A stretch of DNA of 64,000 nucleotides, taken from positions 19,398,932 to 19,462,931 of the forward strand of contig NC_092679.1 in the NCBI RefSeq assembly GCF_964355755.1. Reading direction: 5' to 3'. Positions 24,090-36,349 of this stretch are shown here, in pieces. This stretch comes from Antedon mediterranea. Its lineage: Eukaryota; Echinodermata; Crinoidea; Comatulida; Antedonidae. Numbering within the stretch: the stretch's first letter is position 1; each line of letters starts with the position of its first letter. Under the pieces are notes generated by a model, which worked only from the letters and a program-made list of their open reading frames with translations, made no database searches and was not told the DNA's origin. The translations under genes and the position numbers were made by a program.

Positions 24090-25875
24090 ACCCTTCTTCA
24101 AATACTAGGGTTTCATTAACTTACTTTAAATTATAGTCCTCGTGTACGACACGAAAGTTACACGCGTGTCAATTGTAAATAATTGTTCAGTATACTAATC
24201 ATTCCTTAGTTTTTACCAAACCTGTTTGTTTTTTTCTTTCCTTAATTATGCTGATAAATCATCCACCAATCAGTAAAAACTCTTAATATCGCTTTTGAAG
24301 CAAGGGCCTAAGGCCTAAACTAAAATAAAAAAGGACATTTAAAAACATTTTAGCAAATTTTCCGTTCTGTAACGAACAACATGTTTCAAGATTGCAAATA
24401 ATATGATATATGGCGATATACGATTTCTATATTTGGTAAATATATATATATATATATACTGTATTTGTTTTCAATCTTTCTACATAACTACATAGATTTA
24501 TGGGAGTGCAGAGAAAAAAGTTACAAATAGAGAATCTCCTAAAGAAAACTGACAAAATTGACAAATACAATTAAAAAAAAAGGAAAAACATTTAAAATAA
24601 TATTTTATGTTTATGATCATCGTCAAGAGATAAAAATGTTGATAATATTATATTAGGCCTAACAGTCGCCATATATAAGTTATAGAAATAGAATAGTTAT
24701 TCCATAATATACTCGTATTTAATTTGTTCTACTGTCAACTCCCCTTCATCCACATATCTTATTGCATGCCTTTTAAAACACTGACACAAAGTAAGCTTAT
24801 TTTCTGACTTAAAATAATAATAAAATAATAACACGAAATAATGTTTTGATAAATCGTTTCTGTAAAAATTAAACATACTGTGCTTTTAAAAACATGTATA
24901 TTCCGTATTTTATTCGAATCTTTCCCATCATCCATACTTTTTCTATTTCATGACATAGATCACTAATGTAGAACACTAGATCCCAGTTTGTATCAATTGG
25001 GGTTTTAGGCTGAGAATATTTTTTTTTTACCTTCTCAATAGATTTAATATTATCTCTGCCAAATGACTAAAACTATTTAAATCATGCCGAGTATTTTTTC
25101 CGCAATCTAACCTGCTTAACGAGATTATTTAACGTGATTTATTTATGTCGTCATAACATCGTTCTTTAGTTAAAAAATCAAATAACCTGGCAACGAACCC
25201 ATTTAACTTTTTTCTAAATGCTAACATTACCATAGAAACTGGAACACGCTAGTGCCACGTCTTCTGGTGAGCGCAATGACGTCAGCTTTTACATTATCTT
25301 CTACACCCCTGACAGGTATCGAAGTCAATTGAACTTCATGCATCAAATTAAAGTAAATGCGAAATTTCGAACTCTCTCTAAATGCTACTCCGCTAAGTCC
25401 GCAAACTAATCAGTTTACGGGAATTATATTGATATAGACGTCAGTCGTATTTCATTGACTGTCTTATTGTTTTTATTGGTAGAAATGATCTGAATAATCA
25501 TATCATATAATGTAATTATTTTGATTGACTAAATGGGGAAATCGTTGTAGTAAGACTAACTCAGTCGCCAGTTGGTCGTCATGTATGTTGCAACTCAGGA
25601 ACGGGTAATCAGAAGGTGATACCAAAAGATGCATTGGAATTATTAATATGTTTCAATTAAATGGACAAGACATAGTGGCGTATTTAGGATTTGGAAAGAA
25701 GTGGGTGTTCTTGAAGAACAGGTGTGATTGTCGGTGTTCAATGCGGAACAGCTTTCCCCTTCTCTGGACATATTTTTTATTTTCGGTTCGTTGGTATTTC
25801 CCATCATTATATTATACAGTAAAATATCTATTTTAAGAACACCTCGACATTCTGATCAAAAAGAGGTAACTTTCC
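24090..25875. other. Intergenic, no assigned gene
   Basis: Includes one TGACGTCA at 25277-25284. Open frames 25648-25836 and 25728-25973 overlap in different frames, and the second runs into the family-I repeat. Confidence 0.4.
24435..24460. repeat. TA microsatellite
   Basis: About ten TA units. Confidence 0.9.
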
Positions 25876-25879
25876 CTGA

Positions 25880-25975
25880 CACGAACGAGGGGAATATACG
25901 TTTTAACACTACCGCCAACCCCATTCAGGAGAAACTTTGTTCCCAAATTTGTCCCATCAATAGGGGTCTATAAAT
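25880..25975 (-). repeat. Family-I dispersed repeat, inverse copy
   Basis: Read on the minus strand it gives GACCCCTATTGATGGGAC ... AACAAAGTTTC ... GGCGGTAGTGTTAAAA, matching 10126-10252. Confidence 0.6.
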
Positions 25976-26400
25976 TGCAATGTATCATACAATCTATACA
26001 TACAATCTTAAATAATGTAATTTATGATACTGTATTGCTTTCCATTTTGTTAAAACCATTTTTTTTTCTCTCAAGAGGCTATTCTATTTTTCTCGTGACA
26101 AAAATATATAATCTATAAATCAATCATCATGTCTTTTCAGAATCTTGTATCGTTATATAACCGATGCGTTACTCTACTTAGCCACTGTTATTAAAATCTT
26201 CTTTAATCCATCCATTCACTTATTAAAATAGAATACTTGAGTATTTACTACGACTAATAATAATAATGCGTATAATGCCTGATTAGGCAAATATGTTCAA
26301 TTTATATAATGCGTTTTAAACAGAAAGAACATTAACAATCATTATGCTTTTTTAAATATTATGCCAATGGGACTAACGTTGAGCCCAGAGCAGTGTTGTA

Positions 26401-26500
26401 TTTTTAGTCGCGTACAACGCGACTCTACAGCTCACTATGTCGGTCGGTTGGTCGGTAAACACTAACTTGAGCACGCGACTGCAGCCCCTATGGCCTTGTT
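26401..26500 (+). repeat. Family-C repeat, full copy
   Basis: TTTTTAGTCGCGTACAACGC ... GTCGGTCGGTTGGTCGG ... GCACGCGACTGCAGCC ... ATGGCCTTGTT. Confidence 0.88.
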
Positions 26501-26524
26501 TACATACTCTCCTCTCCTACTAAC

Positions 26525-26716
26525 TTAGGGTAAGTCCCGTATACATTTCTGAACGGAGAGGAATGAGCTGTTAGGAGCTCGGTTTACTAATACGCGGCCT
26601 TATCCCCCCAACTCATTTACATTTACAGCTGAGTAAACTGGGAGTTGTCGGGAATTGTACCCCGGTCTCTCTCTGTATGAAATTCAAGTGTCCTAACTAC
26701 TCGGCTACCCAACTGA
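26525..26716 (-). repeat. tRNA-derived SINE
   Basis: On the minus strand the head carries an A box TAGCCGAGTAGTTAGGACAC and a B box GGGTACAATTCCC, then a body with AGTTGGGGGGATAAGG and TCATTCCTCTCCGTTCAG. The cloverleaf is degenerate (no clean acceptor stem), so I call a SINE rather than a tRNA gene. Confidence 0.65.
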
Positions 26717-27029
26717 TATCAACGTAATACGACAGAAAAAAATGATTAATTAGCTATTAACTGATGGTGCCACCAAGCAACATTATTAGAGTACTGATAT
26801 TGCTGTTGTATAAAAAAGATGATACGATAAAACGTCACACTATGACGTCACTTTAATCAAACCCACAGATTGTAATGCGTCATTTGTGTATAGAGGGCGA
26901 TATCAACTCTCATTTTGAAATGAGGAAAGCCAGGAAATAGTCTGCTACCGTTCAAATGATTGTGAGAGCAATTGAGTAGAATTTATAGAAAAGCAATTTT
27001 CACTTTTCACAAAACTTGTGATTACTGAA

Positions 27030-27745
27030 TAAACTGTCCTAAAGCGCCAGCACAAGTTATATTTTACCAGGCTATTCATTTATTTCGTGTGAATCTTCGT
27101 TTCGTAAAAATTGTTTTACTGATATACTGCCCTCTATTACTATTATGCTAATTACGAAGCGATTCGAAAGCGCCACCAACTGCTAATACTAAGCAAACTT
27201 GGATTTATAGGTTACTTACGATTTATTTCGTGTTGGTGTGAATCAGGTATAAATAACATTGTGGAATGTGCGTATAGTAATATACTACTGTTGACTGATA
27301 TACTGCCCTCTATTACTATTATGTTAATTAATGAGTGGATATTCGAAAGCGCCACCAACTGCTAATACTAAGCAAACTTGTTTTGTTTCACCAAGCTGGT
27401 TACTTAAGATTTATTTCATGATGGTTTGAATCAGGTATAAATAACATTGTGGAATGTGCGTTTTGCCATCTACTACTGTTGACTGATATACTGCCCTCTA
27501 TATTACTATTCTGCTGATTACTGATTAAACCGAAAGCGCCACCAACTGCTAATACTAAGCAAACTTGTTTTGTTTCACCAAGCTGGTTACTTACGATTTA
27601 TTTCGTGTTAGAAAATTGTGAAATGTGCGTATAGTACTGTATAATCTACAAGTTGACAGATGTACTGCCCTCTATTACTGTTAATGTTAATAACTGCGTG
27701 AATTCGAAAGCGCCACCAACTGCTACTATTGAGCAAAACTTTACC
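27030..27745. repeat. Tandem array, about four units of 173-188 bp
   Basis: GCCCTCTATTAC recurs at about 27129, 27304, 27492 and 27665, each followed by CGAAAGCGCCACCAACTGCT and AAGCAAACTTG. A partial unit (AAAGCGCCAGCAC) precedes the first. The units differ by small indels and substitutions. Confidence 0.9.
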
Positions 27746-27749
27746 AAAG

Positions 27750-29030
27750 AGAACACAGCAATGCTATCACCTGGCACTAGTTACTAACAATTGATTATAA
27801 TGTGCACGCAATTCAGAGCTCTTGTAAAAAAAATCGGATTCATTGAGAAATCAATCAATCAAGTCCAATACTGCCATTTATGGAGTGGGCAGAAAATGAA
27901 AGATAAAACAATGACCTTCTGAAATGTATATTCGTTTATTTTACAAATGTTCTTTTCGAATAATAACTATCATATACCACCGTGATTGTCTCTTCATTCT
28001 TATGCTCTCTTACTTTACTTTTTTTTCAATTTTTGTTTCCTATTGCCTCACTTCATAATTCTTTATCTGGACATATCGTTATTACTTAATCGCCCTATAT
28101 CAGAGTTGTGAAACGAAATAAATTTAAATTAACCGTATACTACTTAAAATACCCATGTTCGTAACAACGTGTTTTCTATCGGTATTTTACACATTAAATT
28201 TGTTTATATTTTACTACTATAGGCCTATTTAACATAGATTTCATCAAACACTGTAAATGGAATGATAGATTGAATGAATAAATTGAGATATTAGGCTAAG
28301 ACTTTAAAACACAACGTTTGTCTCGTTAACCCAACTAAACCTTACATCGTAACGGTGTCATTGATATAATAATGAATTAATTAAATTACTAATACATTTT
28401 GTATGCCTTAATGTCACCGACGCAGTTATAGTGTTCGGTAGTTCAGCATAAACTAGGTTTGTAATAAATAACGGAACTATTCTTCAGATTTATGTGTAAT
28501 GAATCTATTTCCATAATAACTTATAGGGTTAAGAATAGATTGGTTTTTAACAATTAAGCTTGTAACATTATATAAAAGGCACCTGTAGAACGCCATAATA
28601 ATTTATCATTTTGTTTATTTATCATCATTTGTCATCTTACTAGTGTGTTCATACTAGAGATCAGAGCGGTTTGTAAATTCGTTACGATGTGATATTTATC
28701 ATATAGAAATACCGGAAAACTGCCTTCCTTTATTTCCTAATTATTTCACTCACGTCAAACTGAACTCATTTTAAGAGGTTTTTCTTTAGTGTGAATGGTT
28801 TTTAAACCAAGAAAGTTTCTTGCAAGTTTCGTCAACACACACAAAGAACAAAATAATATTTAAAGTTGGTCCTATTCAATTGCACTCTTACACACAATCC
28901 AATTAAAGGACTCATGCCTTCATATATTACATTTTAAATCTAGTTTAAACCCATGAATTACAAAAATATTCTCCGATAGTCAACTTAAAATACATAATTG
29001 TATAATTTAACAGTGATGATGACATAGGCC
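27750..29030. other. Intergenic 3' flank of GPB5 copy 3
   Basis: AT-rich, nothing recognised. It should include the 3' UTR and poly(A) site of GPB5 copy 3. Confidence 0.45.
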
Positions 29031-29033
29031 TAA

Positions 29034-29246
29034 TTAGCGCATTAGTTCAGCGTCGCGGTATTTATAACTCGTTCGTATTGACCTCGGTTGACCGCAACGA
29101 CATTCAAATTTATCTTCATGCGTATAGTTTGTTTTCACTCCTTTACCACACTTCATCTGGTAGTTTTTCTTCAATGGTACTTCCCTGATAGTTAGCTGAC
29201 ATAGCTGATGACTCGATTTCACGTAAGGGGCTTCTATATGTGGCTC
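29034..29246 (-). other. GPB5: GPB5 copy 3 coding exon 2
   Basis: 213 bp, 70 codons plus TAA. The acceptor is CTTTACAG|GAG at 29247-29250. It begins EPHIEAPY and carries Cys 5-8, ending in a basic and tyrosine-rich tail after ECRC with no further cysteine. Confidence 0.75.
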
Positions 29247-32200
29247 CTGTAAAGAAAAAAAAGAATAAATTATATATGGTCACATCTGTTGTATATAATG
29301 TAGTCTGGGTTCCAGACGGAGTTTTGTCTTAATATTAGTAAAAAGATAAATATTTTGGCACATATGGCGTTTCATACGTATACTACTTGATTTTGATTTT
29401 CAGACAAAAATCGCGGTCGCAATAAAAACAAATAAATAAAAAAGACGATACAGACTTGGGGCAAGTCTATATAATATAATGGTATGACCTCATTTGCATG
29501 TTCAGTCACCTGTATACATTGCTTGACGGTGCGATGTCAAGGAACTATAACAATCGTATGTTACAAACCAAACATAGTTTTGCACACTCCTTGAAGCGAT
29601 GAGAAGCCCTCGCATTGGCAAAAGAACTGCATGCCCACTGCATGCGCAGTGTGTCGTTTCGTCATCTTTTTATACACTAAATGACGTCATGCTTAACATC
29701 TTCATTTGAATTTCAGACATCTGTAAAATATGCTGTTTACCTTTACTGACGCAGCTTTACCGGAAATAAACTAAATAGTAGGCTATTTTTATTTTCAGTT
29801 TCTACTAGTTTAGAAATTGGTAAACTAATATTCCTCCGATTTTGTTTGTAACCCTAAGGTGGTGTCTGAAAGTCTGTGATATAGTAGTTAAATGGTGCCA
29901 ACATATCCGAAGTAAGTTATTCACAAGTAATAACACACACTCGTGTATAACGTGAACACGATTCTTAATCGGATCCTAACAATCAATGATATTGTTTATG
30001 GGACATGTTAAAATGCCTTTTTTTAATTATTAGCTACTGTAGTACGTAGGAATGATTATGTGAGTTTGTTGAATGTCACAACGTACAAAACTTGCAGACA
30101 TGCACTCAGATATGGCCATTTACTATTGTGTTGTTTATTTCCTTTCTGATCCAATAGCTATTGACAGCTTGGAATTAATATCGCTGTTGACATTTCGTCA
30201 ATTAATTGACCAAAGCATAGGAAAGCTTACATTTAAATTATTGGTTTCCGCTAACATTTTCCGGCTTGATCATCGATTAAAGCAGAGAGCACCAAAGCTA
30301 CTGTACATTGACACTTTTTCCGACGGTTCCGTTTTGTTAAAAATATTCTAGAAAATTTAACGATGCCGTTTTTCGTTCCGTTAAACATGAATGTGGTTTA
30401 TACCTTTAAAACTATCAAAGCGCGCGTAACGCACTATGTTGGTCGGTGAACACTAACTCAAATTTGAGCACACGACTGCAGCCATGTATATGGCCGTGTT
30501 TGGAAACGTTTGATGCTTTTTTAAAACAGTTATTCACAATGACCAAAATAAATTGAGTTGCAGGCCAATACTGCTACTGACAAGTAGATGTCAGTGAAAG
30601 TTCAAAACTGGTGGTCTTTTCATTATAAATTTATTTATGTAAAGGTCATTATTTATAACGCCATTATATCATTATATAAAAGACATTTATTCCATTTTAA
30701 TACTCGTAAATAAGACATATCAAGAAAGTTGCCGAAGCCAATATCTTCCTTAATCGTATTCCGACTTTTATATTCCGAAAATTTAAAGTAACAGTAATGT
30801 TATTGAACAGTCATTCGCCACTGATAGCTAAGACGATTTATCAATTGTAAAGAAATTGGTTTGAAGGTAACCCTGCCGTAAAGTTTCTAAATTTGCACAC
30901 ATTTAATCATGTTAGGCAATAGTATCAAATAGACATTAATGATCTTATACGCTTCTAGCATTCGTTACTAATGTTAGAATGTGATAAAAACAGTTTAAAA
31001 TCTTGATCCTATTGGAGAGTTTACGATTGTGTCCGACCTGATACTTTACAATTATATTGTCAACTTCAATAAAGGGACATCAAGTTTTGTATCTGTTCAT
31101 AAATGTATAACGGTATAAAATGTTGATCCTGTTCTCTGAAGAGTTTAAACCTGTTCGACCTTACTGTCTCAACTCGATACGGCGTTATACTCTTCTCTTC
31201 ATAACACTTAACTGTAAAAATAGATCTTAAACATCTATTTTGTACTCAACTTTTCCACACATTTAACTTTTAAACACGCAGTTTAGCGTGTTTAAAACCT
31301 AAATGCGTTTATAGATACATGTTGTGTTCCTCCAATCGTTTAGCAGTCAATAGGCCTATGTTTAGGTACGTGTTTAGCGTAGCGTGCATATGATTTTACT
31401 GTGACGGTAAAAAGCTCCACACATGAGCTCCACACATGGCAAATTGCGAGTCCAATGTTTTAACACTCCGCTACGCAAAAGGTATATTTAGTGATCCTTT
31501 GATATTCTAATTTTGAATAGAGATTTTGATTGAAATCATAAAGATTCCTGTTTTTAGAAATGTGTTTGGAATAAATTAAACTTCATTTACACATTGATGA
31601 GCCTAATATTATCAAAAACTATGCGTAAATAAGTTAAGTGACGTTTTTATATAAACATATCCGACAGTAATTATTTTTATTGCGAGGCTAACTATTCCTC
31701 GTGGGTATAAGGCAATATCAATATAGTTCTTTGACATTTTAATAAAACTGTATAGTGGACATTAATGATATTACATACTAATTTTAACGTCACAGTAATT
31801 TTAAAAGAAATTGTTAAATTAATGGTACGCCGTAGGATTGTTCTTCTGTATAAAATTAGTATAAAGTGAATAGAAACAAAATGTCAAAAGATCATAACAG
31901 GTTTACTTAAAACATGGTTGAAGCGGTACTGACTATGGAAAGCCATTAGCGCCAAAACTGAAACGAAAACGAATGGACAAAAGCATGTCTACATTGTTGA
32001 ATGTTACCATACTGTTTCCAAATCTTATGAATAAAATTAGTTTAATGTAATTTTTTATTTGGATTTTCCACGTATTTATCCAGGGAAGAGTATTCCACTT
32101 CTCTTACTTGTTTCTTTACTTGTTCACTTGTTTCCCGTACACTTTCGTCTACGGGATCGAGGCGAAGCACTCAGTGCTTAAAAGCCCCTCTTAGCAATAA

Positions 32201-35200
32201 AATCATATTCAATATATGGTGAAAACTTCAGCGGGTGGTTGGACCATACGACGTTAAGTTTTGCTTTGAACAAGTTCACCGTAGCACATGAAACTACATC
32301 TCTTATTTATTCCACTGTTTTAAATTATTTTAACATGAAAGTGGCATTTTATTTTTGGTTATATAATTTTCATAAAGATCCTATTTGACTTCTCATTATC
32401 AATTTCTTCTGTAAACTAAGAAACTGTTGTTCCACTTTTCGTTTAATTTTTTTTTAGTTTTAACACAAAATTTTTTTTTTAATTTTGTAGATAGGTTATC
32501 TAATTTTCATTACGATCCTTGTGTCAAAGTTCAACTTATTTAATGTTATTGTATTCTTTATACAGACTTCCTGTTATCAATTTCGCCTAGAAATTAAGAT
32601 ACTTTATTATCTTCTTTGATAATGATGAATGTACTTAAATGGTGCAGAAATTAGTGCCAATCATTCTCATTAAAGTTGTTTAAATTGGTTAGTTACTTAA
32701 TCCATTTCTTTGATCGTTTTCTTAATGAACGTAATGTAAATATTATATCAATTTAATCTACTGTTAAGTGAGATTCAATGTATCCATAATTAATTCAAAT
32801 TTATTATCTGATCATTGTGATTGGTTGATAATGTTTGTATTTCTTAGCAACGGCGTCACAGTCATTCTTTACTGGTGCCATGCCAAAAAACGTAAGCTGA
32901 ATTATTTAATAATTTGGCAATATTGGCTTACTATTATAGGGTAGGATATACTAGGCCAAAGTTGGAAAATATGGCGGATGAACTGACCTTTTTTGTCCCT
33001 ACTGGCATATTTAACAGTTTCTCGAATTAAATATTGCAAGGTTCTATTTTTTTTTATCCCTGAACTAATTTTGTTCTATAACTAACTGCAGGTGTTCTAT
33101 AAACATTTATAATATTAATTCTGATGTCTGATGAATACTTTATATCTGTTTTAGCTTAAATCAATAATCGACAGGTAATGGATGTATTGCATTTCTTTAC
33201 ATTAACAAAATATATATATACAGGCATTAAAGCATAAATGCATTGAAGAGAGGAATTAAATTGAAATGAATTGCTATCAAAATTACATTAAAAATTAAAT
33301 CAAATTACTAATAAATGGAATGAAAAAATATCATTAATTATAATCAAAATTTTAAAATAAATATGCAATTATCAATTTTTCCATATGAAAGATTCCTACA
33401 AACGATTTTGTTTCCAAAGTTATTAACATCAATAACATCAGCATTCAGTAGGTGGATTGTGGCACAGGGGACGCTTAGCACCAATCGCCTAGAGCACTTT
33501 TGTTGGCAAGGTGGGCTCTAGAAATCTTTGTTATTCTTTAGTGATGAATGTTTAGAATAGACGGTTTACTGGCAAGTGTACCCCCAGAGTCATGGAATCT
33601 CACCCCGTGTAGGAATCTCACCTCATGTATGACCCACGAAGACTATATTCCTATGGCGGTATTAAGCTCTTCTACACCATCGAACTAGTTTGACAAACAA
33701 GTGCGATGTGCCCAAATATGGTAGTGATATGACATCATCATTCATATATGGGCACATCACTTTTTGTTGTCACATTCAGTTTGATAGTGTAGACAGAGCC
33801 TTACTAAGGGACGAATGCTTTTTAGTCGCGTGCAAACGCGCTTCTGTTGGTCGGTCGGTTGGTTGGTCGGTCGGTCGGTCGGTTGGTCGGTAAACACTAA
33901 CTCAAATTTGAAAACGCGACTGCAGCCATGTAGACTGCAGCCATGTAGACTGCAGCCATGTATATGGCCTTGTTCCTTTGCTTAGAGAGTCAATGTTTAG
34001 AGTTGATAGAGATTCTTGACGTAGGCCTATATGTGGCAATTGTGAAGATTATCCGAAGATACTTTTTTTCGATCTTAATTTGCTTCCACTTATTACTAAT
34101 ATTCACTTATTATAATAAAATACAATTGTTGTGAAACGATGTCAAATGAGTACGTTGCTGTAGTAATAGAGCCCATTATAATGAATGTCGTTTATCTACA
34201 TCAACTTGATAAAATCAGGAAATTGTATTACATAAGAGATTTGTACAAGTAGAATAAATTCATCAAGTGTAGTTATACATTCTCATGTATTTAGTATACA
34301 TTTCTATATTACAAAAATAATACAGAAATTTAATAGTAATGATGTCATTATTGTTGATATCAATGGCACGATGTGTTAAAAATTGTTTTTTCATCTAGTT
34401 CACAAAAATTTGATAAGATAAGAATGTGTTTGGAAAATAATGATATAACAATAACGAATAATAATTAAACAACAAAACCTATAATACAAGATAACTTTAT
34501 TGTAAAATTATAATTCTAGGTGCCTATACGTTTAGGTTTGTTTTCTTCAAAGCAACAAGAATGTACAAGATAAATAAAATAGAGATATAAAAGATAGTTT
34601 CATGTTAACAATGTATTATGCTGTATAAGTATATTGATTGATCTCTAAAATACAATATAAAAAGAATAAGTGTTCAGCTCACTATGTCGGTCGGTTGGTC
34701 GGTCGGTCGGTTGGTCGGTAAACACTAACTTGAGCACGCGACTGCAGCCATGTATATGGCCTTGTTTTTTTTTTTACAGATATATGAATATTATATAGAA
34801 ATATGAAATCCCTATTCATTTTATTTATATATAGGCCTATACCGCGTTGCGTTTTGCGCATATTTGAAAAATCACTATGTGAAACAAAGCAACGTTTATA
34901 ACAGAACTACTTCCAACATTATTGACACTAACTTAGTAATCTACTGTACTGCAATAACATAACTACTGTACTGCAGTAACAAAAATCATGCAATATACTT
35001 TTTACTCATAACGATAACAAAATGTCTTACCTCATAACTTAGACATCTTCCAATACATTTAGTTGTTTCGAGGACGGTAAGGGGACTACACCCCTCCCTC
35101 TCCACCACCGTTCTCATCTTGATGGGCCTGCAGTATTTGACCACCGGCTTAGACGCAAGGTCACTGACAATCTGTAAAAACTTTTCCATTCTTTGGGCAT

Positions 35201-35270
35201 TACCTGGTTCCATAAAAACTAGAAACGTTGCCATAATTGCCCATGTGTGTATCATCTTTATCGTGAACAT
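29034..35270 (-). CDS. GPB5: GPB5 copy 3: divergent GPB5-like cystine-knot hormone precursor, two coding exons
   Basis: CDS = complement of 35270-35031 joined to 29246-29034, 150 aa. The N-terminus MFTIKMIHTW... has a hydrophobic run to about residue 25 that can serve as a signal peptide; an upstream in-frame ATG at 35360 would add 30 residues and bury it. Cysteines at 47, 61, 72, 76, 96, 113, 129 and 131 give CIGRC as the CxGxC motif and CRC at the end; IEAPY replaces LEPPY. An N-glycosylation site NYT is at residue 120. Relative to copies 1 and 2 it has a longer N-terminus, a one-residue shift around Cys2 and two extra residues in the second finger. Both cysteines after CxC are missing. This is the most diverged copy. 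Family membership is secure from the knot pattern and intron position; orthology within the family is not. Confidence 0.75.
29302..29468 (+). repeat. Family-D repeat, best-preserved copy
   Basis: Begins with the hairpin AGTCTGGGTTCCAGAC and ends with the hairpin AGACTTGGGGCAAGTCT; core GGCACATATGGCGTTTCATA. It lies in the GPB5 copy 3 intron about 50 bp from the acceptor. Confidence 0.88.
30418..30500 (+). repeat. Family-C repeat, short array
   Basis: CGCGCGTAACGCACTATGTT then a single GGTCGGTG unit, AACACTAACTCAAATTTGAG and the GCCATGTATATGGC hairpin. Confidence 0.82.
31209..31437 (+). repeat. Family-F palindromic repeat, shorter copy
   Basis: AACTGTAAAAATAGATC start, CCACACATTTAACTTTTAAAC, internal GTTTAAAACCTAAATGCG, and end GACGGTAAAAAGCTCCACAC. 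It matches 63360-63794 in layout. Confidence 0.65.
33445..33620 (+). repeat. Possible SINE-like fragment
   Basis: A locally GC-richer block (GGCACAGGGGACGCTTAGCA, GAGCACTTTTGTTGGCAAGG) in AT-rich intron DNA, with a tandem AATCTCACC(C/T) motif at about 33598-33625. No clear A/B boxes. Confidence 0.25.
33665..33800. mobile_element. Family-B MITE, TTA/TTA
   Basis: AGCTCTTCTACACCATCGAA to GATAGTGTAGACAGAGCC, with TTA at 33662-33664 and 33801-33803. Confidence 0.9.
33819..33974 (+). repeat. Family-C repeat with expanded arrays
   Basis: Hairpin start (GTCGCGTGCAAACGCG), a GGTC/GGTT array of about ten units, and a second expansion near the 3' end where GACTGCAGCCATGTA is present three times. Ends ATGGCCTTGTT. 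Confidence 0.9.
34675..34766 (+). repeat. Family-C repeat, 5' truncated
   Basis: Starts CAGCTCACTATGTCGG without the 5' hairpin; full array and 3' GCCATGTATATGGC hairpin, ending CCTTGTT then poly-T. Confidence 0.88.
35031..35270 (-). other. GPB5: GPB5 copy 3 coding exon 1
   Basis: 240 bp, 80 codons. The donor GAG|GTAAGA is strong. The ATG at 35270 has A at -3 and directly precedes the hydrophobic segment. It ends CIGRCLSYE, so the intron falls at the same place and phase as in the other two copies. A TATATAA-like box lies at about 35430-35437 on this strand. Confidence 0.7.
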
Positions 35271-35429
35271 TGTTTTCGATGATGCGATAAAAAGTCCAGT
35301 CAGCTGTCCTGGTAGAAATCGTTTTAAACTTACAACTGTTGAACATGTCCTGCTCGTCACTATACTATGACGTAGGCTGACGTTTATGAATTCATATCTG
35401 AGTGCGCTCAGTTCAGTTTCCCAACAGTC

Positions 35430-35437
35430 AATGCCGT
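35430..35437 (-). promoter_or_regulatory. TATA-like box upstream of GPB5 copy 3
   Basis: TATATAA on the minus strand about 160 bp before the proposed ATG. Position is reasonable if there is no 5' UTR intron, but such motifs are common in AT-rich DNA. Confidence 0.25.
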
Positions 35438-36095
35438 TATATAAAACACTATCAAAGCCGAGATTCCATTAGTCTTATCGTAACAATTTTAAATCCCATC
35501 TGTTATTTCTAGAATAAGAACCGATTTATAAAAAAGCCGGCTTTGACTAATTTCTCGATATTACTTGGTCAAGCTCATACGTAAATTCATCTGTCTAATT
35601 AAACACAATTGAAATGGGCAGAAATATAATTAACAAAATGTTATTTTACAACTAAGCAAACGCAGTAATATCAATCCTAATTATAGTTGTTATTGCATAG
35701 GCTTTTACTACTTTAAATGCTTAAAGTTGGTCGCTTATTGTTATCGTTTTACTAAATTTATTATTTTAGTTTCTGATCTCAAATCTTGAGGTATATTATT
35801 TTATACTCATAGAGTTTATTAAAGATAATTATAGTAGTAAAAATATTGATGGTAATAAATTTGTTATTAATTTGACATTGATTGGTTTGTGCCTGGGGAT
35901 ATATTCAGGGGTATATGATTATTGAATGCAGACAGGCAATATTCCGTCCCTTCCCTGTGTCTTGACTTGTTTGCCTGAGCAAACTTGTTTTTCCGCTAGG
36001 AAAATCTGTTCGTACGAATCAAATAATAATGAGTTCAGATTTGTTGCTCATTGTTCGAACCACAAAAAGTGGTACAAACTTCAGAAGCTCCCCTA

Positions 36096-36346
36096 TTAAA
36101 GATATATTTTCCCCCTGAAAAAAATCATTTTTTAAATTGTTTTTTTATGCCATTGTATTGTCACAATAATAGTTGTTCACTTTGACCAAATGGGTTTTTG
36201 GTTGAATTTAACTATTTTGTCATTTTATAAGTGAAAACATTAATTTTTTCCGGGGTTTTTTTTTCTACGGAAGTGATTAACTTTATCAAAGTCTTGATTT
36301 TATTAATCTTAATTTTTCATGGTTTTGGGAAACAATACATCTTTAA
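36096..36346. mobile_element. Family-E element, TTAA-type ends
   Basis: TTAAAGATATATTTTCCCCC start and AACAATACATCTTTAA end. Interior has CACTTTGACCAAATGGG and AAGTGATTAA, shared with the other three copies. Confidence 0.8.
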
Positions 36347-36349
36347 GAG

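Larger units (their letters stand above)
29247..35030 (-). other. GPB5 copy 3 intron, 5.8 kb, repeat-rich
   Basis: Phase-0 GT-AG intron. It holds a family-D copy starting only about 50 bp from the acceptor (29302-29468), family C at 30418-30500, 33819-33974 and 34675-34766, a family-F copy at 31209-31437, a family-B MITE at 33665-33800, and a SINE-like piece near 33445-33540. I see no further exon. Confidence 0.6.

Noticed and set aside
26640-26716. tRNA gene on the minus strand
   Set aside because: A and B boxes are present, but acceptor and anticodon stems do not pair cleanly and a SINE body follows.
33840-33890. Telomere-like or interstitial telomeric repeat (GGTC/GGTT)
   Set aside because: Not TTAGGG; it is the internal array of family C, present with the same flanks in nine places.
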